Source: Aquibium oceanicum
GTDB taxonomy: Bacteria; Pseudomonadota; Alphaproteobacteria; Rhizobiales; Rhizobiaceae
Length of the DNA stretch: 64,000 nucleotides
Assembly: GCF_001889605.1 (NCBI RefSeq)
Contig: NZ_CP018171.1
Span: 4,873,501 to 4,937,500 of the forward strand
Direction: 5' to 3'
Below, in pieces: positions 10,022-19,038 of the stretch (position 1 is the first letter of the stretch; each line of letters starts with the position of its first letter). A model generated the notes under the pieces. That model had not been told where the DNA came from. It ran no database searches and saw only the letters and a list, made by a program, of their open reading frames with translations. Both the position numbers and the translations under genes were made by a program.

Positions 10022-10474
10022 TCAGTCTCCCAGCGACATCGGCTTCTGCCCCGGGCCGTGAAGGCCGAACAGCCGGCGGACGGCTTCGAGCCAGAGGCCA
10101 TAGGGACGACCGAGAATCAGCATCAGGAGGGCAAAGCCGAAGATGCCCTTCACGATGGCCATGCCTTCCGCGCCAGCCGCCGCCAGGATCGCGGCATAGA
10201 TCGGAACCTGGAACGCCATCAGCGCGAACGCGTCGGCGAGAAGTCTCGGACGTCCGCCCTTCGAGCCGGCCTTCCCCACGAACCAGTCGCGCCAGAGCCC
10301 ATAGGGTCGCGCCGTCAAAACCATGAGTGGAGCGCCGATAGTCCGCGAGACCATGACTTCCTGCCAGGACATGCCGGCCACGAACCGTTCGTTGAGGCCG
10401 CTTGCGACGGTGAAGAAGAGGACGAGCGCCAGCGTGTCGGCGACGAAGCTCCTGACGCCGGGAGAGAGGATCAT
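10022..10474 (-). CDS. alaE: L-alanine exporter AlaE family protein
   Basis: A small inner-membrane protein of 150 residues, matching the length of E. coli AlaE (149). It shares that family's signatures in order: FVADTLALV, SRTIGAPLMVLTARPYGLWRD, LADAFALMAFQVPIYAAIL and a closing RPYGLWLEAVRRLF. Four hydrophobic stretches are evident. I start at the ATG at 10474, which lines up with the E. coli N-terminus and follows the serC stop by 31 nt; a longer frame into serC is only arginine-rich read-through. It lies between serC and serA on the same strand, so it should be co-transcribed with serine biosynthesis. The family identity rests on remembered sequence similarity; the substrate could be another small amino acid. 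Confidence 0.85.
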   Translation of the reverse strand: MILSPGVRSFVADTLALVLFFTVASGLNERFVAGMSWQEVMVSRTIGAPLMVLTARPYGLWRDWFVGKAGSKGGRPRLLADAFALMAFQVPIYAAILAAAGAEGMAIVKGIFGFALLMLILGRPYGLWLEAVRRLFGLHGPGQKPMSLGD

Positions 10475-10505
10475 CTTGCCGGCACCCGTCCCGAGCGAAG
10501 CCCCG

Positions 10506-11678
10506 CTACGCCGCCGCCTTGAGCGCGGCTTTCTGCGTTGCAAAAGCCCAGTCGAGCCAGGGGAGCAGCGCCTCGAGGTCGGCCGTCTCGACGGTCGCGC
10601 CCGCCCAGATACGCAGACCTGGAGGCGCGTCGCGGTAGGCGCCGATGTCGTAGGCCGCGCCTTCCTTGTCGAGCACAGCCGCGAGGTTCTTGGCGAAGGT
10701 GGCCTGAGCGTCGCCGTCGAGCGCCGCGATATCGGGGTCGACGATCGACAGGCAGACCGAGGTATTGGACCGCGTCGCGGGATCGACCGCGAGGTGGCCG
10801 AGCCAGGACGACGCTTGGACGAAACGGTCGAGCACGGCGAAGTTGGCGTCGGCGCGGGCGACCAGTCCGTCGAGCCCGCCGACGGACTTCGCCCATTCGA
10901 GCGCGTCGATGTAGTCTTCCACGCAGAGCATGGAGGGCGTGTTGATCGTCTCGCCCTTGAAGATGCCCTCGATCAGCTTGCCGCCCGAGGTGAGGCGGAA
11001 GATCTTCGGCAGCGGCCAGGCCGGCTTATAGCTTTCAAGCCGTTCGACTGCGCGGGGCGACAGGATGAGCATTCCGTGCGCACCCTCGCCGCCCAAGACC
11101 TTCTGCCAGGAGAAGGTAACGACGTCGAGCTTGGAGAAGTCGAGGCGCTGGGCGAAGGCCGCCGAGGTGGCGTCGCAGATCGTCAGGCCCTTGCGGTCGG
11201 CGGGAATGAAGTCGCCGTTCGGCACGCGGACGCCCGAGGTCGTGCCGTTCCAGGTGAACACCACGTCGCGGTCGAAGTCGATGGTCGACAGGTCCGGCAG
11301 TTCGCCATACGGCGCCTCGATGATCCGAGCGTCCGTCAGCTTCAGTTGCTTGACGACGTCGGTGACCCAGCCGGCGCCGAAACTCTCCCAGGCGACCATG
11401 TCGACGCCACGCTCGCCGAGCAGCGACCAGAGCGCCATCTCGACCGCGCCGGTGTCGGAGGCGGGCACGATACCGATGCGGTAGCCGGCGGGAACGTGGA
11501 GGATTTCGCGGGTGAGTTCGATGGCCCGTTCGAGCCGGGCCTTGCCGACCTTGGCACGGTGCGAGCGGCCGAGCGGCGCGTCCTTCAACGCCTGCGGCGA
11601 CCAGCCGGGACGTTTTGCGCAGGGACCTGAGGAAAAATTGGGGGATTCCGGACGGAGTCCGGGCTTGGAAATCGTCAT
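10506..11678 (-). CDS. serC: Phosphoserine aminotransferase
   Basis: A PLP enzyme that transfers the amino group of glutamate to 3-phosphohydroxypyruvate, giving phosphoserine. The 390-residue product is of the alphaproteobacterial SerC type. [13 protein letters not shown] is near the N-terminus, [20 protein letters not shown] leads to the PLP lysine in [13 protein letters not shown], and [14 protein letters not shown] follows. The ATG at 11678 has GGAAGGA about 10 nt upstream. It leads the serC-alaE-serA operon. About 200 nt upstream contain no gene on this strand; an RNA leader there is possible but I could not confirm one. Confidence 0.95.
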   Translation of the reverse strand: MTISKPGLRPESPNFSSGPCAKRPGWSPQALKDAPLGRSHRAKVGKARLERAIELTREILHVPAGYRIGIVPASDTGAVEMALWSLLGERGVDMVAWESFGAGWVTDVVKQLKLTDARIIEAPYGELPDLSTIDFDRDVVFTWNGTTSGVRVPNGDFIPADRKGLTICDATSAAFAQRLDFSKLDVVTFSWQKVLGGEGAHGMLILSPRAVERLESYKPAWPLPKIFRLTSGGKLIEGIFKGETINTPSMLCVEDYIDALEWAKSVGGLDGLVARADANFAVLDRFVQASSWLGHLAVDPATRSNTSVCLSIVDPDIAALDGDAQATFAKNLAAVLDKEGAAYDIGAYRDAPPGLRIWAGATVETADLEALLPWLDWAFATQKAALKAAA

Positions 11679-11829
11679 CGTGGTCTATCCTTCCAGATAG
11701 TAAGCCCGCTCGTTGGGGAGGGGTGGCCCACGGACGGCGATATTCCTTTCGCCCCCGCGGCGTCAAGGGCAAAGTTCTCGTCGCGGGAAGGACAGCGGCA
11801 GGCCGCTCCGTAGCCGGCGAAACGAAAAA

Positions 11830-11847
11830 CGGCGGCCGAGGCCGCCG
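11830..11847 (-). terminator. Rho-independent terminator of the first outer-membrane protein gene
   Basis: The inverted repeat CGGCGGCC / GGCCGCCG has a two-base centre. Read on the reverse strand it is followed by GTTTTTCGTTTC. It lies about 30 nt after the stop of the outer-membrane protein gene that starts at 12632. Confidence 0.75.
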
Positions 11848-11876
11848 AGATTTCGTTTCTGTGAAGTTTGCAACTA

Positions 11877-12632
11877 CTACCAGAGGTCGTAGCGCAGGCC
11901 GACCTTGACCTGGTGAATGTCCACGCCTTCGCGCACCACCGGCAGACCGTTGCTGATCTCGGAGTATTCGAGATCGGGCGCCGAGAGGAACTGGTAGCCG
12001 ACGTCCAGCGAGAGGTTGTTGGTCAGCCGGTAGGCCGCGCCGGCGTTCAGCGTATAGGCGAAGCTGAACTGGTTCTTGTCGTCGGTGAGCGCAATGTCCA
12101 GCACGTTGGGATCGACGAAGTTCTGATAGTACCCCTGCTCGCGCTGGGAGTAGACGAACCCGACACCGGCGCCGATGTAGGGCGTCAGGCCGACGAACGT
12201 GCCGAGGTCGACATAGGCATTGGCCATGCCGGTCCAGGCCTGGTTGTCGACGCCGACGGTCGTCGTGCTGACGCCGGGATTGCTGAAGGAGAGGTTCTGG
12301 TCGTTCTTGGACAGGAAGCCGAAATTGACGTCGGTCCGGAAGTAGTCAGACCAGTGGTAGCCGAAGCCTACTGAGCCGCCGAGCGCGGTGTGCGACTCGT
12401 CCCAGGACGGATTCGCGATCGTCGGCCCGCCATAGTCCAGGTTCCGGAACGGATTGTCGGTGTTGTAGGTGAGATCGCCGCGCAGATACCAGCCCGAGCC
12501 GACCTCGACCGGAACGACTTCAGGTGCTTCCTCGACGTAGATCGGCGGATCGTAGTCGGCGGCCAGCGCGTGGGCGACAGGCCACCCTGCCAACGCGAAG
12601 GTCGAAAGCACGATTCTGGACAGGATTCTCAT
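11877..12632 (-). CDS. Outer-membrane beta-barrel protein (Omp25/31-like family)
   Basis: A 251-residue exported protein. A signal peptide (to about HALAA-DYDPP) is followed by a proline-rich linker and then amphipathic strands: GSGWYLRGDLTYN, GGSVGFGYHWSDYFRTDVN, MANAYVDLGTF-LTPYIGAGVGF, and a closing strand VKVGLRYDLW ending in an aromatic residue as barrel-insertion signals do. This pattern is typical of the small eight-stranded opacity/Omp25-like porins of Rhizobiales. It is about 210 bp from a second gene of the same architecture, so the pair probably arose by duplication. The precise role (permeability, cell-surface stability) is unknown. Confidence 0.85.
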   Translation of the reverse strand: MRILSRIVLSTFALAGWPVAHALAADYDPPIYVEEAPEVVPVEVGSGWYLRGDLTYNTDNPFRNLDYGGPTIANPSWDESHTALGGSVGFGYHWSDYFRTDVNFGFLSKNDQNLSFSNPGVSTTTVGVDNQAWTGMANAYVDLGTFVGLTPYIGAGVGFVYSQREQGYYQNFVDPNVLDIALTDDKNQFSFAYTLNAGAAYRLTNNLSLDVGYQFLSAPDLEYSEISNGLPVVREGVDIHQVKVGLRYDLW

Positions 12633-12696
12633 CGCCTCACTCCGGATGTTTCCGCCGGGCCCGCAATACTGGCGCGCGCCGTTTCATGAGGCATTG

Positions 12697-12724
12697 TTAA
12701 CCATATTGGTTAAACGCGGGTTAA
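12697..12724 (-). promoter_or_regulatory. CtrA-type box and dyad upstream of the first outer-membrane protein gene
   Basis: Two overlapping patterns are seen. TTAA-N7-TTAA (12710-12724) fits the CtrA recognition pattern. A perfect 17-bp palindrome TTAACCA-TAT-TGGTTAA (12697-12713) overlaps it. They lie 65-92 nt upstream of the start at 12632. Confidence 0.5.
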
Positions 12725-12787
12725 GCATGGCGTCGGCTCGCCGCCAGCGAAATCAATTACTTGCCACCGAATGCCCGATCAAAACGA

Positions 12788-12816
12788 AAGGCCGCCCGGA
12801 CGAGCCGGACGGCCTT
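12788..12816 (-). terminator. Rho-independent terminator of the second outer-membrane protein gene
   Basis: A 12-bp stem with one mismatch (AAGGCCG...CGGCCTT). Read on the reverse strand it runs into TTTCGTTTTG, 30-50 nt after the stop of the gene starting at 13697. Confidence 0.75.
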
Positions 12817-12842
12817 GTTCAAGATCGGATGATCGTCGAATT

Positions 12843-13697
12843 TTACTTGTAGACAGGCAGGATCGGCTCGGGCTCGTAGGCGATCTGCTGGGGAGCGGCA
12901 CAGTTCGGGTTGCCGCCGCCGAAGGACCAGCGCAGACCCGCCCTCACCTCGTGCGCGTCGATGCCCCGGTCGAAGCCGGGTCCGACGCCAATCGAGGTGC
13001 CGCCGGGCGTGAATTCCTCGAACATCCGTCCGCCTTCGATACGGGTGTAGCGGTATCCGACGTCGGCCTGCAGGTTGCTCGTCAGGCAGTAGGAGGCGCC
13101 CGCCATGAGCGACCACGCGAAGCGCCAGTCCTTGGCGCCCTTGTGAGTGATGGTGCCGCCATTGACCGTGTTGCGAAGGTCGTCCCACTTCAGATGCGCG
13201 CCGCCGATACCGGCGCCGACGTAAGGCGTCACGCCGTGATAGGTGCCGAGATCGGCATAGGCGTTGGCCATCAGCAGGATCGCCGAGTAGCTGGTCTGGT
13301 CGACCGAGGTACAGGTCGTCCCGCCGCAGGTGCCGATGGTCGTTCCCTCGAAATCCGACTTGGCCCAGTAGTCGATCGTCGTGTCGACGCGCAGATACCG
13401 GGTCGCCTGGTAGCCCACGCCGCCGCCGAAGGACCATGCTCCGTCGAGATCGCCGTCGAGGCTGCCGGTGCCGGGCGTCGGCGTGCAGCAACCGTAGGTG
13501 ATGTAGTCGGAGCCCTTGAACTTGGACCAATGATAATCGATGTCGCCGCGAATGTACCAGGCGCCATGGTCGACCTGCTCGTAGACCACCGGCGGCGGGA
13601 CTTCCACGATCGGCGGCTCGTAGAGATCCGCTGCGTGCAGTGTGGACGCGCTCAAGAGGAACAGCGCGCCGGTCATCAGCCTGGCTGACATCAGCAT
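12843..13697 (-). CDS. Outer-membrane beta-barrel protein, paralogue of the neighbouring gene
   Basis: A 284-residue exported protein with a signal peptide ending near STLHAA-DLYEPP and the same proline-rich linker as its neighbour. The strands GAWYIRGDIDYHWS, GGGVGYQATRYLRVDT, ANAYADLGTYHGVTPYVGAG and VRAGLRWSFGGG follow. A cysteine pair occurs in one loop (YGCCTP) and two more in CGGTTC. Unlike its neighbour it continues some 20 residues past the last strand, into a proline-containing tail. It has its own CtrA-type box and its own terminator, so it is a separate transcript. Confidence 0.84.
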   Translation of the reverse strand: MLMSARLMTGALFLLSASTLHAADLYEPPIVEVPPPVVYEQVDHGAWYIRGDIDYHWSKFKGSDYITYGCCTPTPGTGSLDGDLDGAWSFGGGVGYQATRYLRVDTTIDYWAKSDFEGTTIGTCGGTTCTSVDQTSYSAILLMANAYADLGTYHGVTPYVGAGIGGAHLKWDDLRNTVNGGTITHKGAKDWRFAWSLMAGASYCLTSNLQADVGYRYTRIEGGRMFEEFTPGGTSIGVGPGFDRGIDAHEVRAGLRWSFGGGNPNCAAPQQIAYEPEPILPVYK

Positions 13698-13775
13698 GAG
13701 GACTATCCTTGCAATTCCCCGGACATGATTCCCTGCCGGGTCCGTTAAACTCGCGAGGATAATGGAAGGGAAAAG

Positions 13776-13791
13776 TTAAAGCCGGCTTAAC
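13776..13791 (-). promoter_or_regulatory. CtrA-type box upstream of the second outer-membrane protein gene
   Basis: TTAA-N7-TTAAC is an exact match to the CtrA consensus as known from Caulobacter and rhizobia. It lies 79-94 nt upstream of the start at 13697, almost the same offset as in the neighbouring paralogue. Confidence 0.55.
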
Positions 13792-13886
13792 CGTGTTCGT
13801 TTACCAGTGAGCATCGGCTAAAACACAAATGGCTCACCGAAATGCGGCGTCGTGGTGGAGCTGAATTTTCAGGAAGCGAGGCGTGC

Positions 13887-15239
13887 TCAGGCGGCGGTCT
13901 TGATACTTCCGATCACGCCGACCAGGTCGTTGACTACCTTTTCGACCAGCCCGGGATCGTCTCCCTCGGCCATCACGCGGATCAGCGGCTCCGTGCCGGA
14001 GGGACGAATCACCAGACGCCCCTGCTTGCCGAGACGGCTGCGGGCCTCGTCGATCATGGCGCGCACCGGATCGCTCTCCAGCGGGCGGCCGCCATCGAAG
14101 CGCACGTTCTTCAAGACCTGCGGAACGGGTTCGAACTTGCGGCAGACCTCGCTCGCCGGACGGTTCGAACGCTTGATGCAGGCAAGCACTTGCAAGGCAG
14201 AGACCAGCCCGTCACCAGTGGTGGCGAAGTCGGAGAGCACGATATGCCCGGACTGCTCGCCGCCGACGTTGAAGCCATGGGCGCGCATGTGTTCGACGAC
14301 GTAGCGGTCGCCGACCTTCGTGCGCTGGAGGGTCAGGCCGAGATCGCCCAGATGGCGCTCCAGCCCGAGGTTCGACATCACCGTTGCGACAACGCCGCCG
14401 CCGGCGAGCCGGCCCGCCTGGTGCCAGGATTCCGCGATCACGGCCATGATCTGGTCGCCGTCGACGATCTCGCCGTTCTCGTCGGCGATGATCATCCGGT
14501 CCGCGTCACCGTCGAGCGCGATCCCGATGTCGGCCCGCACCTCGCGCACCTTCTCGCAAAGGCTGGCAGGGCTGGTCGATCCACACGCGTCGTTGATGTT
14601 GAAGCCGTTCGGCTCGTCGTGAATGGCAAAGACTTCCGCACCGAGTTCCCAAAGCGCTGCCGGCGCAACCTTGTAGGCGGCACCGTTGGCGCAGTCGATG
14701 ACAATGCGCATGCCGGCGAGCGACATGGAGCGCGGCAGCGTGCGCTTGGCAAACTCGATATAGCGGTCGTGGACGCCGTCGATGCGCTTTGCGCGGCCGA
14801 GCCCTTCCGAACTCGCCAGTTCCGCCCCGAGATCCTTGTCGAGCATCCCCTCGATGCGCGTTTCGATCTCGTCGGAAAGCTTGTAGCCGTCAGGCCCGAA
14901 GAGCTTGATGCCGTTGTCGTAGAAGGCGTTGTGGGAAGCCGAGATCATCACGCCGATGTCGGCGCGCAGCGACCGCGACAGCATGGCGACGGCCGGCGTC
15001 GGCACCGGTCCGAGCAGGAACACGTCCATGCCGGCGGCGCAGAAGCCCGCGACCATGGCGTTCTCGATCATGTAGCCCGAGAGCCGCGTATCCTTGCCGA
15101 TCACCACGCGGTGCCGGTGCTTGCCGCGCTGGAAGGAGAGGCCGGCTGCCATGCCGACCTTCATCGCCACCTCGGCGGTCATCGGAAAGGTATTGGCCCG
15201 TCCCCGGATACCATCCGTACCGAAATACTGCTTTGCCAT
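13887..15239 (-). CDS. glmM: Phosphoglucosamine mutase
   Basis: Interconverts glucosamine-6-phosphate and glucosamine-1-phosphate on the way to UDP-GlcNAc for peptidoglycan and lipid A. The product is 450 residues, the family norm. The N-terminus is [16 protein letters not shown], the active-site phosphoserine loop is [15 protein letters not shown], the metal loop is [10 protein letters not shown], the sugar loop is GGEQSGHI and the phosphate-binding C-terminus is [13 protein letters not shown] chose the ATG at 15239 because the family starts here; an extension to 15314 adds nothing conserved. ftsH, its usual upstream neighbour in this group, is absent. Confidence 0.97.
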   Translation of the reverse strand: MAKQYFGTDGIRGRANTFPMTAEVAMKVGMAAGLSFQRGKHRHRVVIGKDTRLSGYMIENAMVAGFCAAGMDVFLLGPVPTPAVAMLSRSLRADIGVMISASHNAFYDNGIKLFGPDGYKLSDEIETRIEGMLDKDLGAELASSEGLGRAKRIDGVHDRYIEFAKRTLPRSMSLAGMRIVIDCANGAAYKVAPAALWELGAEVFAIHDEPNGFNINDACGSTSPASLCEKVREVRADIGIALDGDADRMIIADENGEIVDGDQIMAVIAESWHQAGRLAGGGVVATVMSNLGLERHLGDLGLTLQRTKVGDRYVVEHMRAHGFNVGGEQSGHIVLSDFATTGDGLVSALQVLACIKRSNRPASEVCRKFEPVPQVLKNVRFDGGRPLESDPVRAMIDEARSRLGKQGRLVIRPSGTEPLIRVMAEGDDPGLVEKVVNDLVGVIGSIKTAA

Positions 15240-15380
15240 TCCTGTCGGTTTCCCCACCGCTTCTTCCGGCCCCACGAATCGGTGTGCCATAGAGCGGTTT
15301 GCTAGCGGAATCACAATATGTGAGACTGTGTAACCGAAGATTCAGCTTCCGAGCATAGACCGGACCAAATTGACGGCCGG

Positions 15381-16445
15381 TTAACGCAGCGACGAAATCC
15401 ACTCGCGCAAAAGTTTCACCGCATCGTGGTCGGCGAGCACGCGGCCCAGTTCCGGCATCATCACGCCAGGCTCGGTGCTTTCGACGCGATGGATCAGGAT
15501 CGATCCGTCCGGATCGCCCGGCTTCACGTCGAACGCGCGGTCGCCCGAACCCCGCCCCGCGGCGACCGGCCGCTTGCCGATGCCGAGCGCAACCGGATCA
15601 CGTTCGCCAAACGTGAGGAAGAGGCCCGAATTGCTGGCAGGACCTTCCCGGCGGTGGCAGTGGGCGCAATTGACGTCCAGCCAGGCACGCGCGCGAGCCT
15701 CCAGGGGCGCCATTTCGTCGCGCGAGTCGGGCACCGCAGGAGCGTCCTCGGGAGCAGGCGCTCCCGCGAGTGCGCCGGCGTCGCTCCAGAAGGCGAGCTG
15801 GTTGTGAGCCCCCTCGGGATAGTCGTAGTCGCGGTTGAGGTTGCGCGCCTTGGGCCCGAGCGGCGAGATCTCGCCCGACAGGGCATGGCAGCCCTTGCAT
15901 TGGTTCTTGTTCGGCACCGAATATGTGAAGGAGACCGGATCCTTCCCGATGCCGGAGAGCGTGACCGGTACTTTCGCGCCGGCGATCTTGAGGACCGCGT
16001 CCGCCTGGTCTTCGTTCCAAAGATAGGCCCAGGCCTGCCATCCGTCCTCGTGGCGCAGGAGAACCCGAGTCTCGATCAGCCGGACGTTCTCGTCAGGTGC
16101 GTCGAGGTTGGCGGGAAAGGCGAACGTCTTGATCAGCGCCGAACCGACGGGAAAGGCGAATGCCTCCGTTGCGTCATAGGCTGCGGCTTTTCCGGCCGGA
16201 ACATAGACGAAGCGATGTTTGCGCGCGTGGTCGGAGAAGAGCGGCGTGTTGAGATCGTAGGGGATGACGCCGTCGACGGGAGCCTGCGCGCGGGCATCGG
16301 AGAAGAACCCGAAGCCGGACAGGAGCTGCGGCGGCCTGTCCGCCGTGATCGCCTCGTCCGACACCGCATGGCTAGGGCTTGTGAAGCCTAGGAAGGCGGC
16401 GAGCGCGGCGGCGACCCCGAGGATGGTCCGGCTGACGAATGGCAT
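15381..16445 (-). CDS. Exported c-type cytochrome of the SO2930 / HNE_0200 family
   Basis: A periplasmic protein of 354 residues with a signal peptide (to about SPSHA-VSDE). Its two haem-attachment motifs are CKGCH in the middle and CAHCH nearer the C-terminus. The conserved core includes IPYDLNTPLFSDHARKHRFVY, and the C-terminal part (LIHRVESTEPGVMMPELG) resembles a haem-ligand region. The ATG at 16445 lies 11 nt after the stop of the upstream beta-helix gene. This pairing recurs in many bacteria (SO2929/SO2930 in Shewanella), so the two products probably act together; the reaction is not known to me. A longer frame to 16541 has no signal peptide at its start and is rejected. Confidence 0.82.
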   Translation of the reverse strand: MPFVSRTILGVAAALAAFLGFTSPSHAVSDEAITADRPPQLLSGFGFFSDARAQAPVDGVIPYDLNTPLFSDHARKHRFVYVPAGKAAAYDATEAFAFPVGSALIKTFAFPANLDAPDENVRLIETRVLLRHEDGWQAWAYLWNEDQADAVLKIAGAKVPVTLSGIGKDPVSFTYSVPNKNQCKGCHALSGEISPLGPKARNLNRDYDYPEGAHNQLAFWSDAGALAGAPAPEDAPAVPDSRDEMAPLEARARAWLDVNCAHCHRREGPASNSGLFLTFGERDPVALGIGKRPVAAGRGSGDRAFDVKPGDPDGSILIHRVESTEPGVMMPELGRVLADHDAVKLLREWISSLR

Positions 16446-16456
16446 CCGTTGACGGC

Positions 16457-17716
16457 TCACGCACCGCCGTCCTGAGGCAGCTTCACCGGTTCCGGTTCGG
16501 GCAGGGAGCCGGCATGGGCGGCGATGTCGGTAGACGGCCACCAGCCCCAGGGCAGAAGCAGCTGCGAGATCATCTTGAGATTGACGAAGGTCGTTCCCTC
16601 GGCCTCATCGACATAGACGCCGTTCTCGCTCGCGGTCCAGGAAAAGTACTCGGGAATCGTCGTGACGCCATCCCAGACGATGTCCGGTACGGGCGTTCCC
16701 GAGACGTCTGAAATGGTCTTGCCGACCTCGCCGTCGGGCTCGAACCCGCCCTCGCCATAGGAATTGTCGTGAACGTAGACGCCTCGCGGCACGAAGACGT
16801 AGTTCTCGTCCTCGTAGTCGTTCGGATAGGCCGCGATGAGGACATGCGCGGTCGCGTTTCCGTCGAGCTTGTTGTCGAAGACGTGGACGTTGCGGTTGGC
16901 CATGACCATGATGCCCATGCCCTTCGGCACGATGGCGACAATGTTGCCTTCCGGCGCGAAGTTGGGCGTGTCGTTGTCCACCACCTCGTTGTCGAAGACC
17001 CGGATGTCGTGGCCGCCCTGTACCGGCAGATTGGGGAGGTCGAAGACCAGGATGCCACCGGTGTTGTGGGTCGCGACATTGCCGTGGACGTCGGCCCGGA
17101 AGGAGTTCTCGATCTCGATGCCGGCGACGTTGTATTCGGCGAGGCTGTTGCGAACGATGATGTTCTCGCTCTGGCCGACATAGATACCGGCGTCGGATGC
17201 ACCGCGCACGGTGACACCATCTATCAGCACGTTCTTCGACGAGACCGGATAGACGCCGTAGGCGCCGTTCTCCGCCTTGGGGCCGCCGGTCCACTCCACG
17301 CGCAGGTTGCGGAAGGTGATCTGGTCGGAGCCCTTCGACTTGACGCCGTCGCCCTTGCTGTCCTCGACCGCGAAATCCTCCAGCACCACGCGGTCGGACG
17401 TCACCAGCAATCCCTCGCCCGAACCGGTCTGCCCCTTGAAGGAGAGCACCGTCCGGTCGGTGCCCGCGCCGCGGACCGTGACGTCGTCGACGTCGAGGGA
17501 GAGCCCGTCGGTGAGTTCGTAGCGGCCTTCCGCTATCATCACCGTATCGCCGGGCTGGGCCATGATCAGCGCCTCGAGCAGCTTCTCGCTGGCGCCTTCC
17601 CCCGGCTCCACCGTGATTTCGGCCGCGAACGCCCCACCCCAAAGACTGAAGGTCAGCGCGGCAGCGAACCCGATCGGCTTCGTTGCTTGCAGGAACATTG
17701 GACGGGCTTGCATCAT
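16457..17716 (-). CDS. Exported right-handed parallel beta-helix protein (SO2929 family)
   Basis: A 419-residue exported protein. After a signal peptide (to about GGAFA-AEIT), short repeated turns build a parallel beta-helix: DVTVRGAGTDRTVLSF, VVLEDFAVEDSKGDGV, VLIDGVTVRGASDAGIYVGQ, IIVRNSLAEYNVAGIEIENS, and more. This is the pectate-lyase/carbohydrate-binding fold, also used by periplasmic copper-delivery proteins such as NosD. Adjacent ATG codons lie at 17716 and 17713, preceded by GGGAG. It is operonic with the cytochrome downstream and divergent from a TetR regulator. The substrate is unknown. Confidence 0.82.
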   Translation of the reverse strand: MMQARPMFLQATKPIGFAAALTFSLWGGAFAAEITVEPGEGASEKLLEALIMAQPGDTVMIAEGRYELTDGLSLDVDDVTVRGAGTDRTVLSFKGQTGSGEGLLVTSDRVVLEDFAVEDSKGDGVKSKGSDQITFRNLRVEWTGGPKAENGAYGVYPVSSKNVLIDGVTVRGASDAGIYVGQSENIIVRNSLAEYNVAGIEIENSFRADVHGNVATHNTGGILVFDLPNLPVQGGHDIRVFDNEVVDNDTPNFAPEGNIVAIVPKGMGIMVMANRNVHVFDNKLDGNATAHVLIAAYPNDYEDENYVFVPRGVYVHDNSYGEGGFEPDGEVGKTISDVSGTPVPDIVWDGVTTIPEYFSWTASENGVYVDEAEGTTFVNLKMISQLLLPWGWWPSTDIAAHAGSLPEPEPVKLPQDGGA

Positions 17717-17777
17717 GCTGTTCCACTCCCGGATGAAAGCTTGACGATGCCGCCGATCCGGTGCCAAGTCAACAAAG

Positions 17778-17792
17778 ATGAAAGAGTTTCAT
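17778..17792. promoter_or_regulatory. Palindrome between the beta-helix gene and the tetR gene: candidate operator
   Basis: ATGAAA-GAG-TTTCAT is a perfect 6+3+6 inverted repeat. It lies in the 90-bp divergent gap, 62 nt from the beta-helix start and 15 nt from the regulator start, where a TetR protein could control both promoters. Confidence 0.55.
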
Positions 17793-17806
17793 TTTTCAGG
17801 CTCGCG

Positions 17807-18442
17807 ATGTTGAACGGCGGCGCAACAGCGGCGGACACTCCGCCCAAGCCCCGGCAGAAGCGCTCCCTGCGCACCGAGGCGGCGCTCCTGGCCTCGACCG
17901 AGGCGCTGGCGGCCGCGGAGGGCGAGGCGGCGGTGACGACGTCGCGCATCGCGGCCGAAACCGGCGTCGCCGTCGGCACGATCTATCGCTACTTCGCCGA
18001 CCGGGACGCACTGCTCTTGGCAGCCTACGATGCGACCGTCCTTCGGATCGTCGAGGCGTGCGGCGCGGCACTCGCAGACCTCGACCCGGCCATCGGCGTT
18101 GAGGCCGCCGCGCGGCACCTGCTCGCCGTCTATCTCGCCGCCGCGCGAGCAATTCCCGGCCACGCCGCGCTGCTGCGCGCCATGCGGCGCATCCGTTCGG
18201 TCGAACAGGACGACGACAGGAACCGCAACCGCATCGCGGACGGGCTGCTGGCACCGTTCCTCGAACGCTTCGGGATGGATGCGGCCGGCGATCAGGAAGC
18301 GCTGCACTTTCTCAACGTGCTTCTCAGCACACTCGTCGACCTCTATCTCATCGCCGACGACGACGCCGCGCGCCAGACGATCCACGGGCATATCGAGGCC
18401 CACATGCTGCTGGCGCTGTCGCGCCTGATGCCGGGCCGCTGA
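17807..18442 (+). CDS. TetR/AcrR-family transcriptional regulator
   Basis: A 211-residue regulator. The N-terminal HTH is clear (TTSRIAAETGVAVGTIYRYFADRDALLLAAYD, about residues 38-70), followed by an all-helical ligand-binding domain. The ATG at 17807 gives a standard N-terminus; the frame stays open far upstream only as the shadow of the beta-helix gene. It is divergent from the beta-helix/cytochrome pair, which is the most likely target. The ligand is unknown. Confidence 0.88.
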   Translation: MLNGGATAADTPPKPRQKRSLRTEAALLASTEALAAAEGEAAVTTSRIAAETGVAVGTIYRYFADRDALLLAAYDATVLRIVEACGAALADLDPAIGVEAAARHLLAVYLAAARAIPGHAALLRAMRRIRSVEQDDDRNRNRIADGLLAPFLERFGMDAAGDQEALHFLNVLLSTLVDLYLIADDDAARQTIHGHIEAHMLLALSRLMPGR

Positions 18443-18462
18443 AGAATGGAACTTGCCGCCGC

Positions 18463-19038
18463 TCAGCGCGCCATGGCGTGGTATTCGTCGTTCGGTCGCA
18501 TGTCGACCGCGGCCGCCACCCGGTTCGACATGTTGAAGAAGGCAGCGGTGGACGCGATGTCCCAGATGTCGCGGTCCGTGAAGCCGGCCACGCGCAGCGC
18601 GGCGCGGTCGGCCTCCACCATCTTGTCGGGGCTCTCGGTGAGCTTCACGGCGAAGTCGAGCATCGCCTTCTGGCGCGGCGAGAGATCGGCGGCGCGGAAG
18701 TTCATCGCCATCATCTCTCCGAGCTTCGGATCGCCGGAGAGTTGCCGCACCGCCGCCCCGTGTGCGGTCAGGCAGTAGTAGCAGTGGTTCACCGACGAGA
18801 CGGCGACCGCGATCATCTCGCGCTCGAGCTTCGACAGCCCTGATTCGCCGAGCATCAGGTCGTTGTACATGTCTGTGAAGGCGCGCAGCTTCTTTTCATC
18901 GAACGCATAGGCGAGGAGAACGTTGGGGATCATGCCAAGCTTCTCCTCGCACTTGGCGAAATAGGCCTTCGTCCCTTCCCCGAGGTTGGCGGCCGGCTGC
19001 AGATCGAGCGCCGTGGTCTTCCTGTTCATGTCCGTCAT
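18463..19038 (-). CDS. AhpD-like peroxidase-related protein (carboxymuconolactone decarboxylase fold)
   Basis: A cytoplasmic protein of 191 residues. The redox pair CYYC in VNHCYYCLTAHGAA is the alkylhydroperoxidase-D-type active site, with the nearby histidine. KTTALDLQPA at the start, IPNVLLAYAFDEKKL and the closing NRVAAAVDMRPNDEYH match the 'uncharacterised peroxidase-related enzyme' subgroup. The start is the ATG at 19038. A likely role is hydroperoxide or alkyl-radical detoxification, inferred from the fold. It stands alone, divergent from the glutamate dehydrogenase gene. Confidence 0.85.
   Translation of the reverse strand: MTDMNRKTTALDLQPAANLGEGTKAYFAKCEEKLGMIPNVLLAYAFDEKKLRAFTDMYNDLMLGESGLSKLEREMIAVAVSSVNHCYYCLTAHGAAVRQLSGDPKLGEMMAMNFRAADLSPRQKAMLDFAVKLTESPDKMVEADRAALRVAGFTDRDIWDIASTAAFFNMSNRVAAAVDMRPNDEYHAMAR

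Noticed and set aside
11679-11829. serC leader RNA motif or riboswitch
   Set aside because: A leader RNA upstream of serC is known in alphaproteobacteria, but I could not match its conserved blocks here with confidence.
16769-17806. Long N-terminal extension of the TetR gene
   Set aside because: The frame only reads through the antisense of the beta-helix gene; a normal TetR N-terminus begins at 17807.
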